DNA of 64,000 nucleotides from Hyphomicrobiales bacterium (GTDB lineage: Bacteria > Pseudomonadota > Alphaproteobacteria > Rhizobiales > Rhizobiaceae), in the NCBI GenBank assembly GCA_900466875.1, contig UBNQ01000036.1, forward strand, positions 37,593 to 101,592. Reading direction: 5' to 3'. The notes beneath the pieces are model-generated. The model was not told the origin of the DNA. It made no database searches and saw only the letters and a list, made by a program, of their open reading frames with translations. Numbering within the stretch: position 1 is the first letter of the stretch; each line of letters starts with the position of its first letter. Positions 16,305 to 24,714 of this stretch are shown piece after piece. Position numbers and translations under genes: made by a program.

Positions 16305-17738
16305 ATGACCGATGGCAATTCTAACCTCCCTCTCGTCTGGGATATCGTGGATCGCAAGACGGAAGTGTTTGCGGAATTGGCCAATCAGGTCTGGGAAACG
16401 CCGGAAACCTGCTACATGGAAACCCGGTCCGCGGCGGCCCATCGCGAGATGCTGGAAGCGCAGGGGTTCCGGGTTACGGATGCCGTTGCAGGCATTCCTA
16501 CCGCCGTGATGGGCGAGGCTGGTAGCGATGGTCCGGTCATCGCGTTTCTCGGCGAATATGATGCGCTTGCGGGCCTCAGCCAGAAGGCCGACGTGACGGT
16601 GCATGATCCGCTGGTTGCCGGTGCGAATGGTCACGGCTGCGGGCACAATCTGCTTGGTTCGGCGTCCCTTCTTGCTGCAACAGCGCTCAAGGACTGGCTT
16701 GAACAGACAGGCACGCCCGGCCGCGTGCGCTATTACGGCTGCCCGGCGGAAGAGGGTGGTGCCGCCAAGGCGTTCATGGTGCGCGACGGGGCGTTTTCCG
16801 ACGTCGATATCGCCATCAGCTGGCATCCGAGCAATTTCGCCGGCGTGCAGCGCGAGACGTCGCTTGCCAATTGCCGCATCGATTTCACCTTCACCGGCCG
16901 TGCCGCCCATGCGGCCGCCGTGCCGGAACTGGGGCGAAGCGCGCTCGATGCCGTCGAACTGATGAGCGTCGGTGTCAATTACATGCGCGAGCATATGCCG
17001 TCGGAATGCCGTATCCATTATGCCATTCTGGATGCCGGCGGGATTTCCCCCAACGTGGTTCAAGCCCATGCCAAGGTTCGGTATGTGGTGCGCGCACCGG
17101 AACTGTCCGGCCTCTTTGCGCTGATCGAGCGGGTGAAGAAGGTGGCCGAGGGTGCAGCGCTGATGACCGAAACCAAGGTCGAGGCCGTCACGCTTGCAGG
17201 TGTCTCCAACCTCGTGGTCAATACGCCGCTGATGGACACGATGCAGGACATCTGGGACAGCATGGGGCCGCCGGCCTTCGACGAGGCGGATGTCGAATTC
17301 GCGGAAAAGATCCGCTCCACCCTGACGTCAGAAGACGTGGCCGCCAGCTGGGCGCAGGAACGTCTCGAAGAGCGCGACATCCCGCTTGCCGATTTTATCC
17401 TGCCGGCGCACAACGAAGTTCGCCAGATGGGCGGATCGACCGATGTGGGCGATGTCAGCTGGGTCGTGCCGACCGTGCAGGCCTATGGCGCGACGCTGGC
17501 GATCGGCACCCAGCTTCATACCTGGCAGGTGGTGGCGCAGGGCAAGAGCGCACTGGCTCATAAGGGCATGGCTTCCGTCGCAAAGGTTATGGCCGCGACC
17601 GGGCTTGCGGCAATCACGAGCGCGCAGCTGCGCGAGGCCGCCTGGGCAGATCTCAAGCGCCGGCACAAGGGGCAGGAATACAAGAGCCCGATCCCCACTT
17701 CGGCAGAACCGCCGATTGCGGCGATGACGTTACGCTGA
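16305..17738 (+). CDS. M20 family amidohydrolase (AbgB-like)
   Basis: 477 residues from the chosen ATG, which has AAGGCGG about 7 bases upstream; the frame is open 64 codons further up, but that part (Arg-rich, no motif) does not resemble the family. Metal-binding motifs of the M20 di-metal hydrolases are visible: GEYDAL, GHGCGHNLLG and CPAEEGG. The bacterial dimerisation insert with FTGRAAHAAA lies in the middle. The overall pattern is closest to AbgB, the p-aminobenzoyl-glutamate hydrolase subunit, and to related cytoplasmic amidohydrolases that split N-acyl amino acids. The true substrate is unknown. The class III aminotransferase 140 bases downstream could use a product. Confidence 0.8.
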   Translation: MTDGNSNLPLVWDIVDRKTEVFAELANQVWETPETCYMETRSAAAHREMLEAQGFRVTDAVAGIPTAVMGEAGSDGPVIAFLGEYDALAGLSQKADVTVHDPLVAGANGHGCGHNLLGSASLLAATALKDWLEQTGTPGRVRYYGCPAEEGGAAKAFMVRDGAFSDVDIAISWHPSNFAGVQRETSLANCRIDFTFTGRAAHAAAVPELGRSALDAVELMSVGVNYMREHMPSECRIHYAILDAGGISPNVVQAHAKVRYVVRAPELSGLFALIERVKKVAEGAALMTETKVEAVTLAGVSNLVVNTPLMDTMQDIWDSMGPPAFDEADVEFAEKIRSTLTSEDVAASWAQERLEERDIPLADFILPAHNEVRQMGGSTDVGDVSWVVPTVQAYGATLAIGTQLHTWQVVAQGKSALAHKGMASVAKVMAATGLAAITSAQLREAAWADLKRRHKGQEYKSPIPTSAEPPIAAMTLR

Positions 17739-17761
17739 AAGCAGCCATGAAAATTGGTCAT

Positions 17762-17792
17762 GAGCCCGTCAATCATTTTAAACGACGGGCTC
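17762..17792 (+). terminator. Hairpin between amidohydrolase and aminotransferase
   Basis: A perfect 9-bp stem GAGCCCGTC / GACGGGCTC with a 13-nt loop, 23 bases after the amidohydrolase stop. No T-run follows (GACTAAAT), so termination strength is uncertain. Confidence 0.5.
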
Positions 17793-17877
17793 GACTAAAT
17801 CGCGCGTAAGGGCTGGAAATCCGCCTAATTCCTCTTATGAATTTCCTATTCGCGTTCGTGCGAGAGGAGAACAGCCC

Positions 17878-19233
17878 GTGACGATCCAGCCCAATTCCCT
17901 CGAGGCCCGTGACAAGGCCTATCATCTGCATTCCTATACGAACGCACGGGCGCTGGAGCGCGACGGTGCTCTGGTGATCGAGCGCGGCGAGGGCATCTAT
18001 GTCTACGACAATGCCGGCAAGCAGTATGTCGAAGGCATGGCGGGGCTTTGGAGCGTCGGTGTCGGCTTCGGCGAAAGCCGGCTGGTGGAGGCGGCAGCCA
18101 AGCAGATGGCGAAGCTGCCCTATTACCATACGTTCACGGCGCGTACGCACAGCCCTTCGGTGGAGCTTGCCGAAAAGCTGATCCAGATGGCCCCGGTGCC
18201 GATGTCCAAGGCCTATTTCACCAATTCGGGCTCGGAAGCCAACGATACGGCGATGAAGATCGTCTGGTATCGGTCCAATGCGCTTGGAAAGCCGGACAAG
18301 AAGAAGATCATTTCCCGCACCAAGGGTTACCACGGCGTCACAATCGCCAGCGCCAGCCTGACGGGCCTGCCGAACAACCATCGTTCCTTCGACCTGCCGC
18401 TTGCCCGTGTGCTGCACACGAGTTGCCCGCATTATCGCGCCTTCAAGACGGAAGGCGAGACAGAGGCCCAGTTCGTCGAGCGCTGCGCGAAAGACCTCGA
18501 AGACCTGATCCTGAAGGAAGGCCCGGATACGGTTGCCGCCTTTATCGGTGAGCCTGTCATGGGTGCGGGCGGCGTCATCGTGCCGCCGGCCGGGTACTGG
18601 GAAGCGATCCAGAAGGTCCTGAAAAAATACGATGTGCTGTTCATCGCCGACGAAGTCATCTGCGGTTTCGGCCGCACCGGCGAGATGTTCGGCACGACGA
18701 CGTTCGATCTGCAGCCCGACATGATCACCCTGTCGAAACAGATTTCCTCGTCCTACCAGCCGATCTCGGCTCTGCTGATCAACGAGGCCGTCTATCAGCC
18801 GCTGGCGGATGAATCGGCGAAGATCGGCACGTTCGGCCATGGGGTGACCGCTGCCGGTCATCCGGTTGCAGCGGCCGTGGCCCTGGAAAACATCAGGATC
18901 ATCGAGGAGCGCGATCTGGTCGGCAATGTCCGGACGCTCAGCCCGAGGTTCTTGGCCCGGCTGAAGGCGATCGGCGAAAATCCGCTGGTGATCGAGACGC
19001 GCGGCGTCGGCCTGATCGGCGCTTTCGAACTTGCGCCGCGCGAAGGTTTTGCAGCCGGGCAGCTTGGTCCGAAACTGTTTTCGCATCTGATGGAGGAGGG
19101 CGTCATCAGCCGTGCGATCGGCGATTCGATGGCCTTCTGCCCGCCGATGATCATCACGCAAGAACAGGTCGACGACATGTTCGACAAGGTGGAGCGCGGG
19201 CTGGACAAGTTCGCCAGGGAACTGACGGCGTAA
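17878..19233 (+). CDS. Class III aminotransferase (omega-amino acid/pyruvate type)
   Basis: 451 residues, a PLP enzyme of fold type I moving an amino group, usually from an omega-amino acid, beta-alanine or amine, to pyruvate or a keto acid. Visible: NSGSEANDTAMK (phosphate-binding region), KGYHGVTIASASLTG, LFIADEVICGFGRTG with the PLP-ring Asp, and SKQISSSYQPISA with the Schiff-base Lys at residue 287. Translation starts at GTG with a GAGGAG ribosome site; no better ATG exists nearby. The upstream M20 hydrolase suggests a catabolic pair, but the substrate cannot be read from sequence. Confidence 0.85.
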   Translation: MTIQPNSLEARDKAYHLHSYTNARALERDGALVIERGEGIYVYDNAGKQYVEGMAGLWSVGVGFGESRLVEAAAKQMAKLPYYHTFTARTHSPSVELAEKLIQMAPVPMSKAYFTNSGSEANDTAMKIVWYRSNALGKPDKKKIISRTKGYHGVTIASASLTGLPNNHRSFDLPLARVLHTSCPHYRAFKTEGETEAQFVERCAKDLEDLILKEGPDTVAAFIGEPVMGAGGVIVPPAGYWEAIQKVLKKYDVLFIADEVICGFGRTGEMFGTTTFDLQPDMITLSKQISSSYQPISALLINEAVYQPLADESAKIGTFGHGVTAAGHPVAAAVALENIRIIEERDLVGNVRTLSPRFLARLKAIGENPLVIETRGVGLIGAFELAPREGFAAGQLGPKLFSHLMEEGVISRAIGDSMAFCPPMIITQEQVDDMFDKVERGLDKFARELTA

Positions 19234-19298
19234 GCCATTGGTTTCAGCGATTGTCTGACGACATTGCCTAGCATCATGGCGTCCCTATATTGGACACC

Positions 19299-20759
19299 AT
19301 GATCTCGATCGCGCAAGCCTATTGGCCACACATCCTTTTTATCGTTTCGATTGTGGCCGGGGCTTCCGCTGCCGTGCATGCGACGATGACCAAGGAGGAA
19401 GTGCGCTCCGCGGTCGGCTGGGTCGGCGTCATCATCCTGTCGCCGATCATCGGCGCAGCGCTCTACCTGATTGCCGGCATCAACCGGATCCGCCGCAACG
19501 TCATCGGCGACCGGCGCTCGCTGCTGCAGGGGGCCGAGCGCGCCGATTTTGCATCCTACGATGCGACCGACGATCAGGTCATCCGGGATTTCGGCTATCG
19601 TTTTCGGGCGATGAAAATCCTCGGGGATCGCGTCACGCGGCATCATCTGACCACTGGAAACAGCATATCGGCGTTCGACAACGGCGACGATGCCTATGGC
19701 GCGATGCTGGAGGCGATCGAGGGCGCGAAGCGTTCCGTGCTGCTGGAAACCTATATTTTCGACCGCGACCGGATCGGCAAGCGGTTCATCGCGGCACTCA
19801 GTGCCGCGGCGCGGCGCGGCGTCGAGGTGCGTGTGCTGATCGATGCGGTCGGCGCCCGTTATTCGGTGCCGAGCGTGCTCGGCATGCTGCGCGATGGCGG
19901 CGTCACCGTCGATGTGTTCAACGGCAATGTCATCACCGGCCTGCGCATGCCCTATGCAAACCTGCGCACCCACCGCAAGATCATCGTTATCGACGGCACG
20001 ATCGCGTTCACCGGGGGGATCAACATCCGCGAGGGATTTTCCCGCGAATTCAGCGGCGAAAAATGCTCAGCCGACACGCATTTCAGGGTAACCGGCCCGG
20101 TAGTTGCCGATCTTCTGGCGATTGCCGCCGCCGACTGGCAGTTTTCGACCGACGAGCGGCTGGAAGGCGAGGCCTGGAAAGTGCCGACGCCGGAGGCCGA
20201 GCCCGGTGCGCCGACCATCATGCGCACCGTATCCTCCGGCCCGGATCGCAGCGTCGAGACGAACCAGAAAATGCTGATGGGTGCGTTTTCCATCGCCCGC
20301 TCGTCGATCCGGATCGTCTCTCCGTATTTTCTGCCCGACCGCGAACTGATCACGGCGCTGATAACCGCGGCGCGGCGCGGCGTGGTGGTCGATATCGTCG
20401 TGCCGAGCGCCAACAACCTGAAACTGATCGATCTCGCGATGACGGCGCAATTCGACCAGATGCTGAAAAACTACTGCCGGATCTGGCGGGCATCGGGGCC
20501 GTTCAATCATTCCAAGCTGATGGCCATCGACGGCTGCTGGTCCTATGTCGGGTCCTCCAATATCGATCCCCGGTCGCTGCGGCTCAATTTCGAGGTCGAT
20601 CTTGAAGTTTTCGATAGCGGATTTGCGCAAGCCCTGGAACGAAGGGTCGATCTGGCTATTTCCACTGCGGAGGAAGTGACGCTGCACGGCCTGCGTTCAC
20701 GACCATTTGCAAAACGCTTCCTTGAACGGGTGCTCTGGTTGGGGTCACCCTATCTGTGA
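19299..20759 (+). CDS. cls: Cardiolipin synthase (phospholipase D family)
   Basis: About 486 residues: two N-terminal membrane helices (HILFIVSIVAGASAAV and VGVIILSPIIGAALYLI), then two PLD domains. HKD motifs are HRKIIVIDG (His at residue 225) and HSKLMAIDG (His at 404), both complete. The enzyme condenses two phosphatidylglycerols to cardiolipin at the inner membrane. The start could also be the TTG three codons upstream; no clear ribosome site separates them. It is followed closely by an EEP-family gene in the same direction, a likely two-gene unit. Some relatives use other polar head groups, so substrate range is inferred. Confidence 0.85.
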   Translation: MISIAQAYWPHILFIVSIVAGASAAVHATMTKEEVRSAVGWVGVIILSPIIGAALYLIAGINRIRRNVIGDRRSLLQGAERADFASYDATDDQVIRDFGYRFRAMKILGDRVTRHHLTTGNSISAFDNGDDAYGAMLEAIEGAKRSVLLETYIFDRDRIGKRFIAALSAAARRGVEVRVLIDAVGARYSVPSVLGMLRDGGVTVDVFNGNVITGLRMPYANLRTHRKIIVIDGTIAFTGGINIREGFSREFSGEKCSADTHFRVTGPVVADLLAIAAADWQFSTDERLEGEAWKVPTPEAEPGAPTIMRTVSSGPDRSVETNQKMLMGAFSIARSSIRIVSPYFLPDRELITALITAARRGVVVDIVVPSANNLKLIDLAMTAQFDQMLKNYCRIWRASGPFNHSKLMAIDGCWSYVGSSNIDPRSLRLNFEVDLEVFDSGFAQALERRVDLAISTAEEVTLHGLRSRPFAKRFLERVLWLGSPYL

Positions 20760-20807
20760 TTTTTGTGTCCTTCGGCGTGGTTCGCGTCGGCCCGATGTGA
20801 AGAACGA

Positions 20808-21623
20808 ATGACGATGCACGAGAAACGTACAACGCTGCCGGCCAGCATCATCGCGTCGATCCGCGCCCGCAAGAACCGTGGTGCGGGCCACGCGCCACAT
20901 GATCCGGCCTCCGGCCTGCTCGTCGCATCCTACAATGTGCACAAATGCGTCGGGGTCGACGGCAAGTTCGATCCGGGCCGGATCGCCCAGGTGATCCGCG
21001 AGATCGGTGCCGACATCATTGCGCTGCAGGAGGCCGATACGCGGTTCGGCGAGCGCCGGGGGCTTCTCGATCTCGCCTGGATGGAGCGGGAAACGGGGCT
21101 TTGCCCGGTGCCCGTCTCTGGTGTCGCCCGGGCGCATGGCTGGCACGGCAATGTCGTGTTTTTTCGCGAGGGCGCGGTGCGGGATGTGCATCAGGTCAAG
21201 TTGCCTGGGCTGGAGCCGCGCGGCGCGTTGATGGCGGAACTGGACCTGACGGACGGCAGCACGTTCCGGGTGATTGCCGCGCATCTCGGCCTTCTCAACC
21301 GCTCCCGCCAGCAACAGGCCCGGATGATCCTCGATATGCTGCGGGCCCGCGAAGAGCATCCAACCGTGCTGATGGGCGATCTCAACGAATGGCGACTGGG
21401 CACACGCTCCTCGCTCAATACGCTGGCGGCGGTTTTCGGCCTGCCATCCGCGGTGCCGAGCTTTCCCTCGCGCCTGCCGGTTCTGGCGCTCGACCGGATC
21501 ATGGCCAACCGGCCGGGGCTGATCGACCGGGTCGAAACGCACGACACGCCGCTCTCGCGGCTGGCATCGGACCATCTGCCGATCAAGGCGGTGGTGAAGG
21601 TCGGGGCGATGGTGTCGCGCTGA
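20808..21623 (+). CDS. Endonuclease/exonuclease/phosphatase family protein
   Basis: 271 residues with the EEP fold motifs: SYNVHKC near the N-terminus, ALQEAD (metal-binding Glu), GDLNEWR (catalytic Asp-Asn) and a terminal SDHLPI. No signal peptide is evident, and the N-terminus is basic (RARKNRGAGH). It starts 48 bases after cls in the same direction; by family knowledge such genes act as phosphodiesterases on nucleic acids or lipid head groups, and pairing with cls hints at phospholipid turnover (inference). Confidence 0.8.
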   Translation: MTMHEKRTTLPASIIASIRARKNRGAGHAPHDPASGLLVASYNVHKCVGVDGKFDPGRIAQVIREIGADIIALQEADTRFGERRGLLDLAWMERETGLCPVPVSGVARAHGWHGNVVFFREGAVRDVHQVKLPGLEPRGALMAELDLTDGSTFRVIAAHLGLLNRSRQQQARMILDMLRAREEHPTVLMGDLNEWRLGTRSSLNTLAAVFGLPSAVPSFPSRLPVLALDRIMANRPGLIDRVETHDTPLSRLASDHLPIKAVVKVGAMVSR

Positions 21624-21730
21624 ATTGACAGGGTGACAATCTTCTCTGCATCGCCCGCTTTACCCGATGCCGAGGCGATAATAGGCTTTTGTCATTCACT
21701 CGCCGCCGCCTGTTCCGAGCAAGGATTTCC

Positions 21731-22705
21731 ATGACCGATATTGCCATGATCAAAGCCGCCCGAGCCCGTCTCGACGGCCATGTCCGCCGCACGCCGCTGC
21801 TGTCTTCACCCTTCCTCGACGAGATCGCCGGGCGCAGGATTTTCGTCAAACCCGAATGCCTGCAGCATACCGGATCGTTCAAGTTCCGCGGTGCGTGGTC
21901 GGCCATTTCGGGCCTGCCGCCAGAGGTTCGTGCGAAGGGCGTGATCGCGTTTTCCTCCGGCAATCATGCGCAGGGCGTGGCGCTTGCCGCAAAACTGCAC
22001 GGCATTCCAGCCGTCATCATTATGCCGTCCGATGCACCGCGCATCAAGATCGACAATACCCGTGCCTATGGCGCGGACGTCGTGCTTTACGACCGCGCAA
22101 CCGAAGACCGGGATGCGATCGGCGCACGCCTTTCGGCCGAGCGCGATCTGACGCTGGTCAAGCCGTTCGACGAACCGCTGGTCATCGCCGGTCAGGGCAC
22201 GGCCGGGCTGGAAATCGCCGAACAGGCAAAGGAACTGGGCATCGACAAGGCCGATGTTCTGGTTCCGACCGGCGGCGGGGGCTTTATTTCCGGCGTTTCC
22301 CTGGCGCTTGCCGCCAAGGCGCCGGGCTTTACCGTCCACCCCTGCGAGCCGGAGGGTTTTGATGACGTCACGCGGTCGCTGGCATCCGGGAAAATCGAAA
22401 AGAACGCGACGCAATCGGGTTCTCTCTGCGATGCGATCATCACGCCGCAGCCGGGAAACATCACGTTTCCGATCATGTCGAAGCTTTGCGGCGCAGGTCT
22501 TGTCGTCACGGAAGACGAGGCGCTGAAGGCCATGGCAATCGCCTTCAATCGGCTGAAAATCGTGGTCGAGCCGGGTGGGGCGGTGGCGCTTGCGGCAGCG
22601 CTTTTCCATGGCGAAGGGCTTGGTGACACCGTCATCGCGATCTGCTCCGGCGGCAATGTCGACGGAAATATTTTCCGTATGGCGCTCGAGCGCAATCCGG
22701 ATTGA
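21731..22705 (+). CDS. Threonine/serine dehydratase (PLP-dependent, fold type II)
   Basis: 324 residues. The ATG is chosen because AAGGA lies 6 bases upstream and the protein then begins directly at the family N-terminus; the open frame extends 14 codons further without support. PLP lysine is in the SFKFRGA motif, with SSGNHAQGVA for phosphate/ring contact and PTGGGGF for the glycine loop. There is no ACT regulatory domain, so this is the catabolic type (or serine racemase-like) rather than the biosynthetic IlvA. Deamination of threonine gives 2-oxobutyrate. Confidence 0.87.
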   Translation: MTDIAMIKAARARLDGHVRRTPLLSSPFLDEIAGRRIFVKPECLQHTGSFKFRGAWSAISGLPPEVRAKGVIAFSSGNHAQGVALAAKLHGIPAVIIMPSDAPRIKIDNTRAYGADVVLYDRATEDRDAIGARLSAERDLTLVKPFDEPLVIAGQGTAGLEIAEQAKELGIDKADVLVPTGGGGFISGVSLALAAKAPGFTVHPCEPEGFDDVTRSLASGKIEKNATQSGSLCDAIITPQPGNITFPIMSKLCGAGLVVTEDEALKAMAIAFNRLKIVVEPGGAVALAAALFHGEGLGDTVIAICSGGNVDGNIFRMALERNPD

Positions 22706-22726
22706 GGCGACAAAAAGGCGCTCGTT

Positions 22727-22751
22727 GGAACCGGAGGCATAATAAACCGTT
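22727..22751 (+). promoter_or_regulatory. EcfG/RpoE2-type stress promoter (GGAAC-N16-CGTT)
   Basis: Exact match to the alphaproteobacterial general stress sigma consensus: GGAAC at 22727-22731, 16 bases, CGTT at 22748-22751. It lies about 145 bases upstream of the small membrane-protein gene at 22896. The -10 box overlaps the left arm of an inverted repeat (22747-22757 / 22766-22776, one mismatch) that would lie at the very start of the transcript or serve as a terminator for the preceding dehydratase. Confidence 0.6.
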
Positions 22752-22895
22752 AACGCCACAATACAGGCATTAACGGAAAAGGATTTTCCAATCCGTTCGT
22801 TTTGCTTGGAACTTTATCTCTACCAAGTTGATAGGGATAAGGTAGCATCAGTCATTACCCGGAGAATAGTGGCTCTTATAAGTTGGAGGAAGATC

Positions 22896-23033
22896 ATGCG
22901 GCATACGAATGTTCAGACACGATCGCTTTCCCATCGCCATTCGGTGCTCGGCAGCTGGCAATCTGCTACCCACCTGGCAATCGCCGTCGCAGCTTTCGCT
23001 TTCGTTGGCGCTGTGACGCTCGGTATTTTCTAA
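22896..23033 (+). CDS. Small single-span membrane protein of unknown function
   Basis: 45 residues. The start is well supported: GGAGGA sits 6 bases before the ATG. The first half is polar and His/Arg-rich (MRHTNVQTRSLSHRHS), the second half is one hydrophobic helix (HLAIAVAAFAFVGAVTLGIF) reaching the C-terminus, so it should be an inner-membrane protein with its N-terminal half on one face. I do not recognise a family. An EcfG-type promoter upstream suggests induction under general stress. Confidence 0.6.
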   Translation: MRHTNVQTRSLSHRHSVLGSWQSATHLAIAVAAFAFVGAVTLGIF

Positions 23034-23069
23034 GTTTGTTAAAGGCGGGTATCCTGCCCAAGCGCCTCT

Positions 23070-23151
23070 TCATCCTCGGGCTTGTCCCGAGGATTTGACC
23101 ACGTTTCTGACAACTCAGTTAAGCACATGCTCGGGACAAGCCCGAGCATGA
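23070..23151. repeat. Double palindromic repeat (CTCGGG-CTTGT-CCCGAG type)
   Basis: Two palindromes, CCTCGGG CTTGT CCCGAGG at 23074-23092 and GCTCGGG ACAAG CCCGAGC at 23129-23147, are inverted copies of each other and framed by TCAT/ATGA ends. This is a dispersed intergenic repeat of the kind found throughout rhizobial chromosomes. It lies between the small membrane-protein gene and the convergent amidohydrolase and may also end both transcripts. Confidence 0.7.
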
Positions 23152-23203
23152 CGGCAGAGTGTGATGTGATCTCGGCGGCAAGTTCAGTTACCGCCGCGAA
23201 ATC

Positions 23204-24367
23204 CTATTTTGCTGCCAGATAAGTCTCTGCCAATTCCACCCAGAGATTGACGCCGATCGGCAGTGCGTCGTCGTTGAAGTCGAATTTCGGATGGTGCAGC
23301 GAGGGGTCGTTGTCGGTTCTTGCCGTGCCGAGGAAGAAATAGCTTCCGGGGCGTTCCGCCAGCATGTAGGCGAAGTCTTCGGCGCCCATCATCGGCCGTT
23401 CGATCTCTAGAACGTTTTCCCCGCCGACCACCTTTTTCGCCAGATCCCGGACAAAATCGGTCTCCGCCGTGTGGTTCACGGTCGCTTCGTAACCGCGGTC
23501 GTAATGAACCGTCGCCGTCATGCCGTAGCTTTCGGCCTGACCTTGTGCGATGCCGTGGATGCGCTCTTCCAGCTTGTCGCGCACTTTCGGATCGAAGGAG
23601 CGGATGGTGATGACCATTTCCGCCCGTTCGGGAATGACATTGCTGGCAATGCCGGCATTGAAGGCACCGACGGTGACGACGGCCGGATCGAGCGGATGGA
23701 TGTTGCGCGAGACGACCGTCTGCAGCGCCATGATGATGCTGGCGCCGGCGACGATCGGGTCGGAGGCTGCCTGCGGTTCTGCGCCGTGGCCGCCATGGCC
23801 GTTGACGACAATCCGGGCCTCGTCGACCGCCGCCATCAACGGGCCGTCCTTGACGAAGACCTTGCCGAAGGGCATGGCCGGATCATTGTGCATGCCGAAG
23901 ACCGCATCGCAGGGGAATTTGTCGAACAGGCCTTCTTCGATCATGATCCTGGCGCCGCCGAAATTCTCTTCCGCCGGCTGGAAGATCAGGTGGATCGTGC
24001 CATCGAAATTCTTTCGCTCCGAAAGGATTTTTGCGGCACCCAGCAGCATGGCGGTGTGCCCGTCATGGCCGCAGGCATGCATGACGCCCTTGTTCTTGCT
24101 CGCATATTCGGCTCCGGTCTCCTCGGTGATCGGCAGCGCGTCGATATCGGCTCGGATGCCGACCGATCGGGTGCTGTCGCCATTCCTGAGGGTTGCGACG
24201 ATGCCGGTCTTCGCCAGTCCACGGGTCACCTCGTAGCCGTATTCCTCAAGCCGGGCCGCGATGAAGTCCGACGTGTTGAATTCGGAAAGGCCGATTTCCG
24301 GGTTTTCATGCAGATGCCGGCGAATGGCGACCACGTCGGCCATGTCATTGGAAAATCGCAGCGTCAT
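23204..24367 (-). CDS. M20 family amidohydrolase (hippurate hydrolase-like)
   Basis: About 387 residues. Di-metal motifs HACGHDGHTAML and QPAEENFGGA are intact, and the C-terminal MMGAEDFAYM motif supplies the last metal ligand. The FVVNGHGGHGAEP-type dimer-domain His is seen as NGHGGHGAEP. Family members remove the acyl group from hippurate, N-acetyl-amino acids or IAA conjugates in the cytoplasm. Three successive ATGs (24373, 24370, 24367) follow AGAAAGG; the third has the best spacing. An open extension of 33 codons upstream has no domain features. Confidence 0.83.
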   Translation of the reverse strand: MTLRFSNDMADVVAIRRHLHENPEIGLSEFNTSDFIAARLEEYGYEVTRGLAKTGIVATLRNGDSTRSVGIRADIDALPITEETGAEYASKNKGVMHACGHDGHTAMLLGAAKILSERKNFDGTIHLIFQPAEENFGGARIMIEEGLFDKFPCDAVFGMHNDPAMPFGKVFVKDGPLMAAVDEARIVVNGHGGHGAEPQAASDPIVAGASIIMALQTVVSRNIHPLDPAVVTVGAFNAGIASNVIPERAEMVITIRSFDPKVRDKLEERIHGIAQGQAESYGMTATVHYDRGYEATVNHTAETDFVRDLAKKVVGGENVLEIERPMMGAEDFAYMLAERPGSYFFLGTARTDNDPSLHHPKFDFNDDALPIGVNLWVELAETYLAAK

Positions 24368-24714
24368 CATCATGCCTTTCTGGCTTTCGGAAGAGAAGGC
24401 GAGGGTATAGCCCATCGGTTGCCGAGCGCCAATCGAGCGACTGCCCGCTTTGCATTTTTCTCCCGAAATCAAACGTTTGAATCCGTTCAGCCTTTATTCA
24501 GGCTGTGACGGTTAATGGCTTACGCTGTGTCAATCCGAGCTGTGGCTGGCGATAATTGGTATCTTTGGTTTGCAATCCTGGAGCCAGCCTCTATCTCCAT
24601 CAGCGCGGATTGCACCGGAATGCGACGCCATTTCCCAGATGGCATCGTGAAATTCCGGCGTAGGCCCAAGAAATTTGGCCGATAAACCCCGATCTTTCAT
24701 TCAGAAGCGTGTCC
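24368..24714. other. Divergent intergenic region, amidohydrolase / ndvB
   Basis: About 350 bases with no credible gene. It must contain the ndvB promoter. A loose inverted pair GGCTGG/CCAGCC (around 24552 and 24592) is present but weak. I see no recognisable operator. Confidence 0.45.

Noticed and set aside
22808..22835. Second GGAAC (22808) as another EcfG promoter for the small membrane gene
   Set aside because: No CGTT at 16 or 17 bases; TGAT is found instead.
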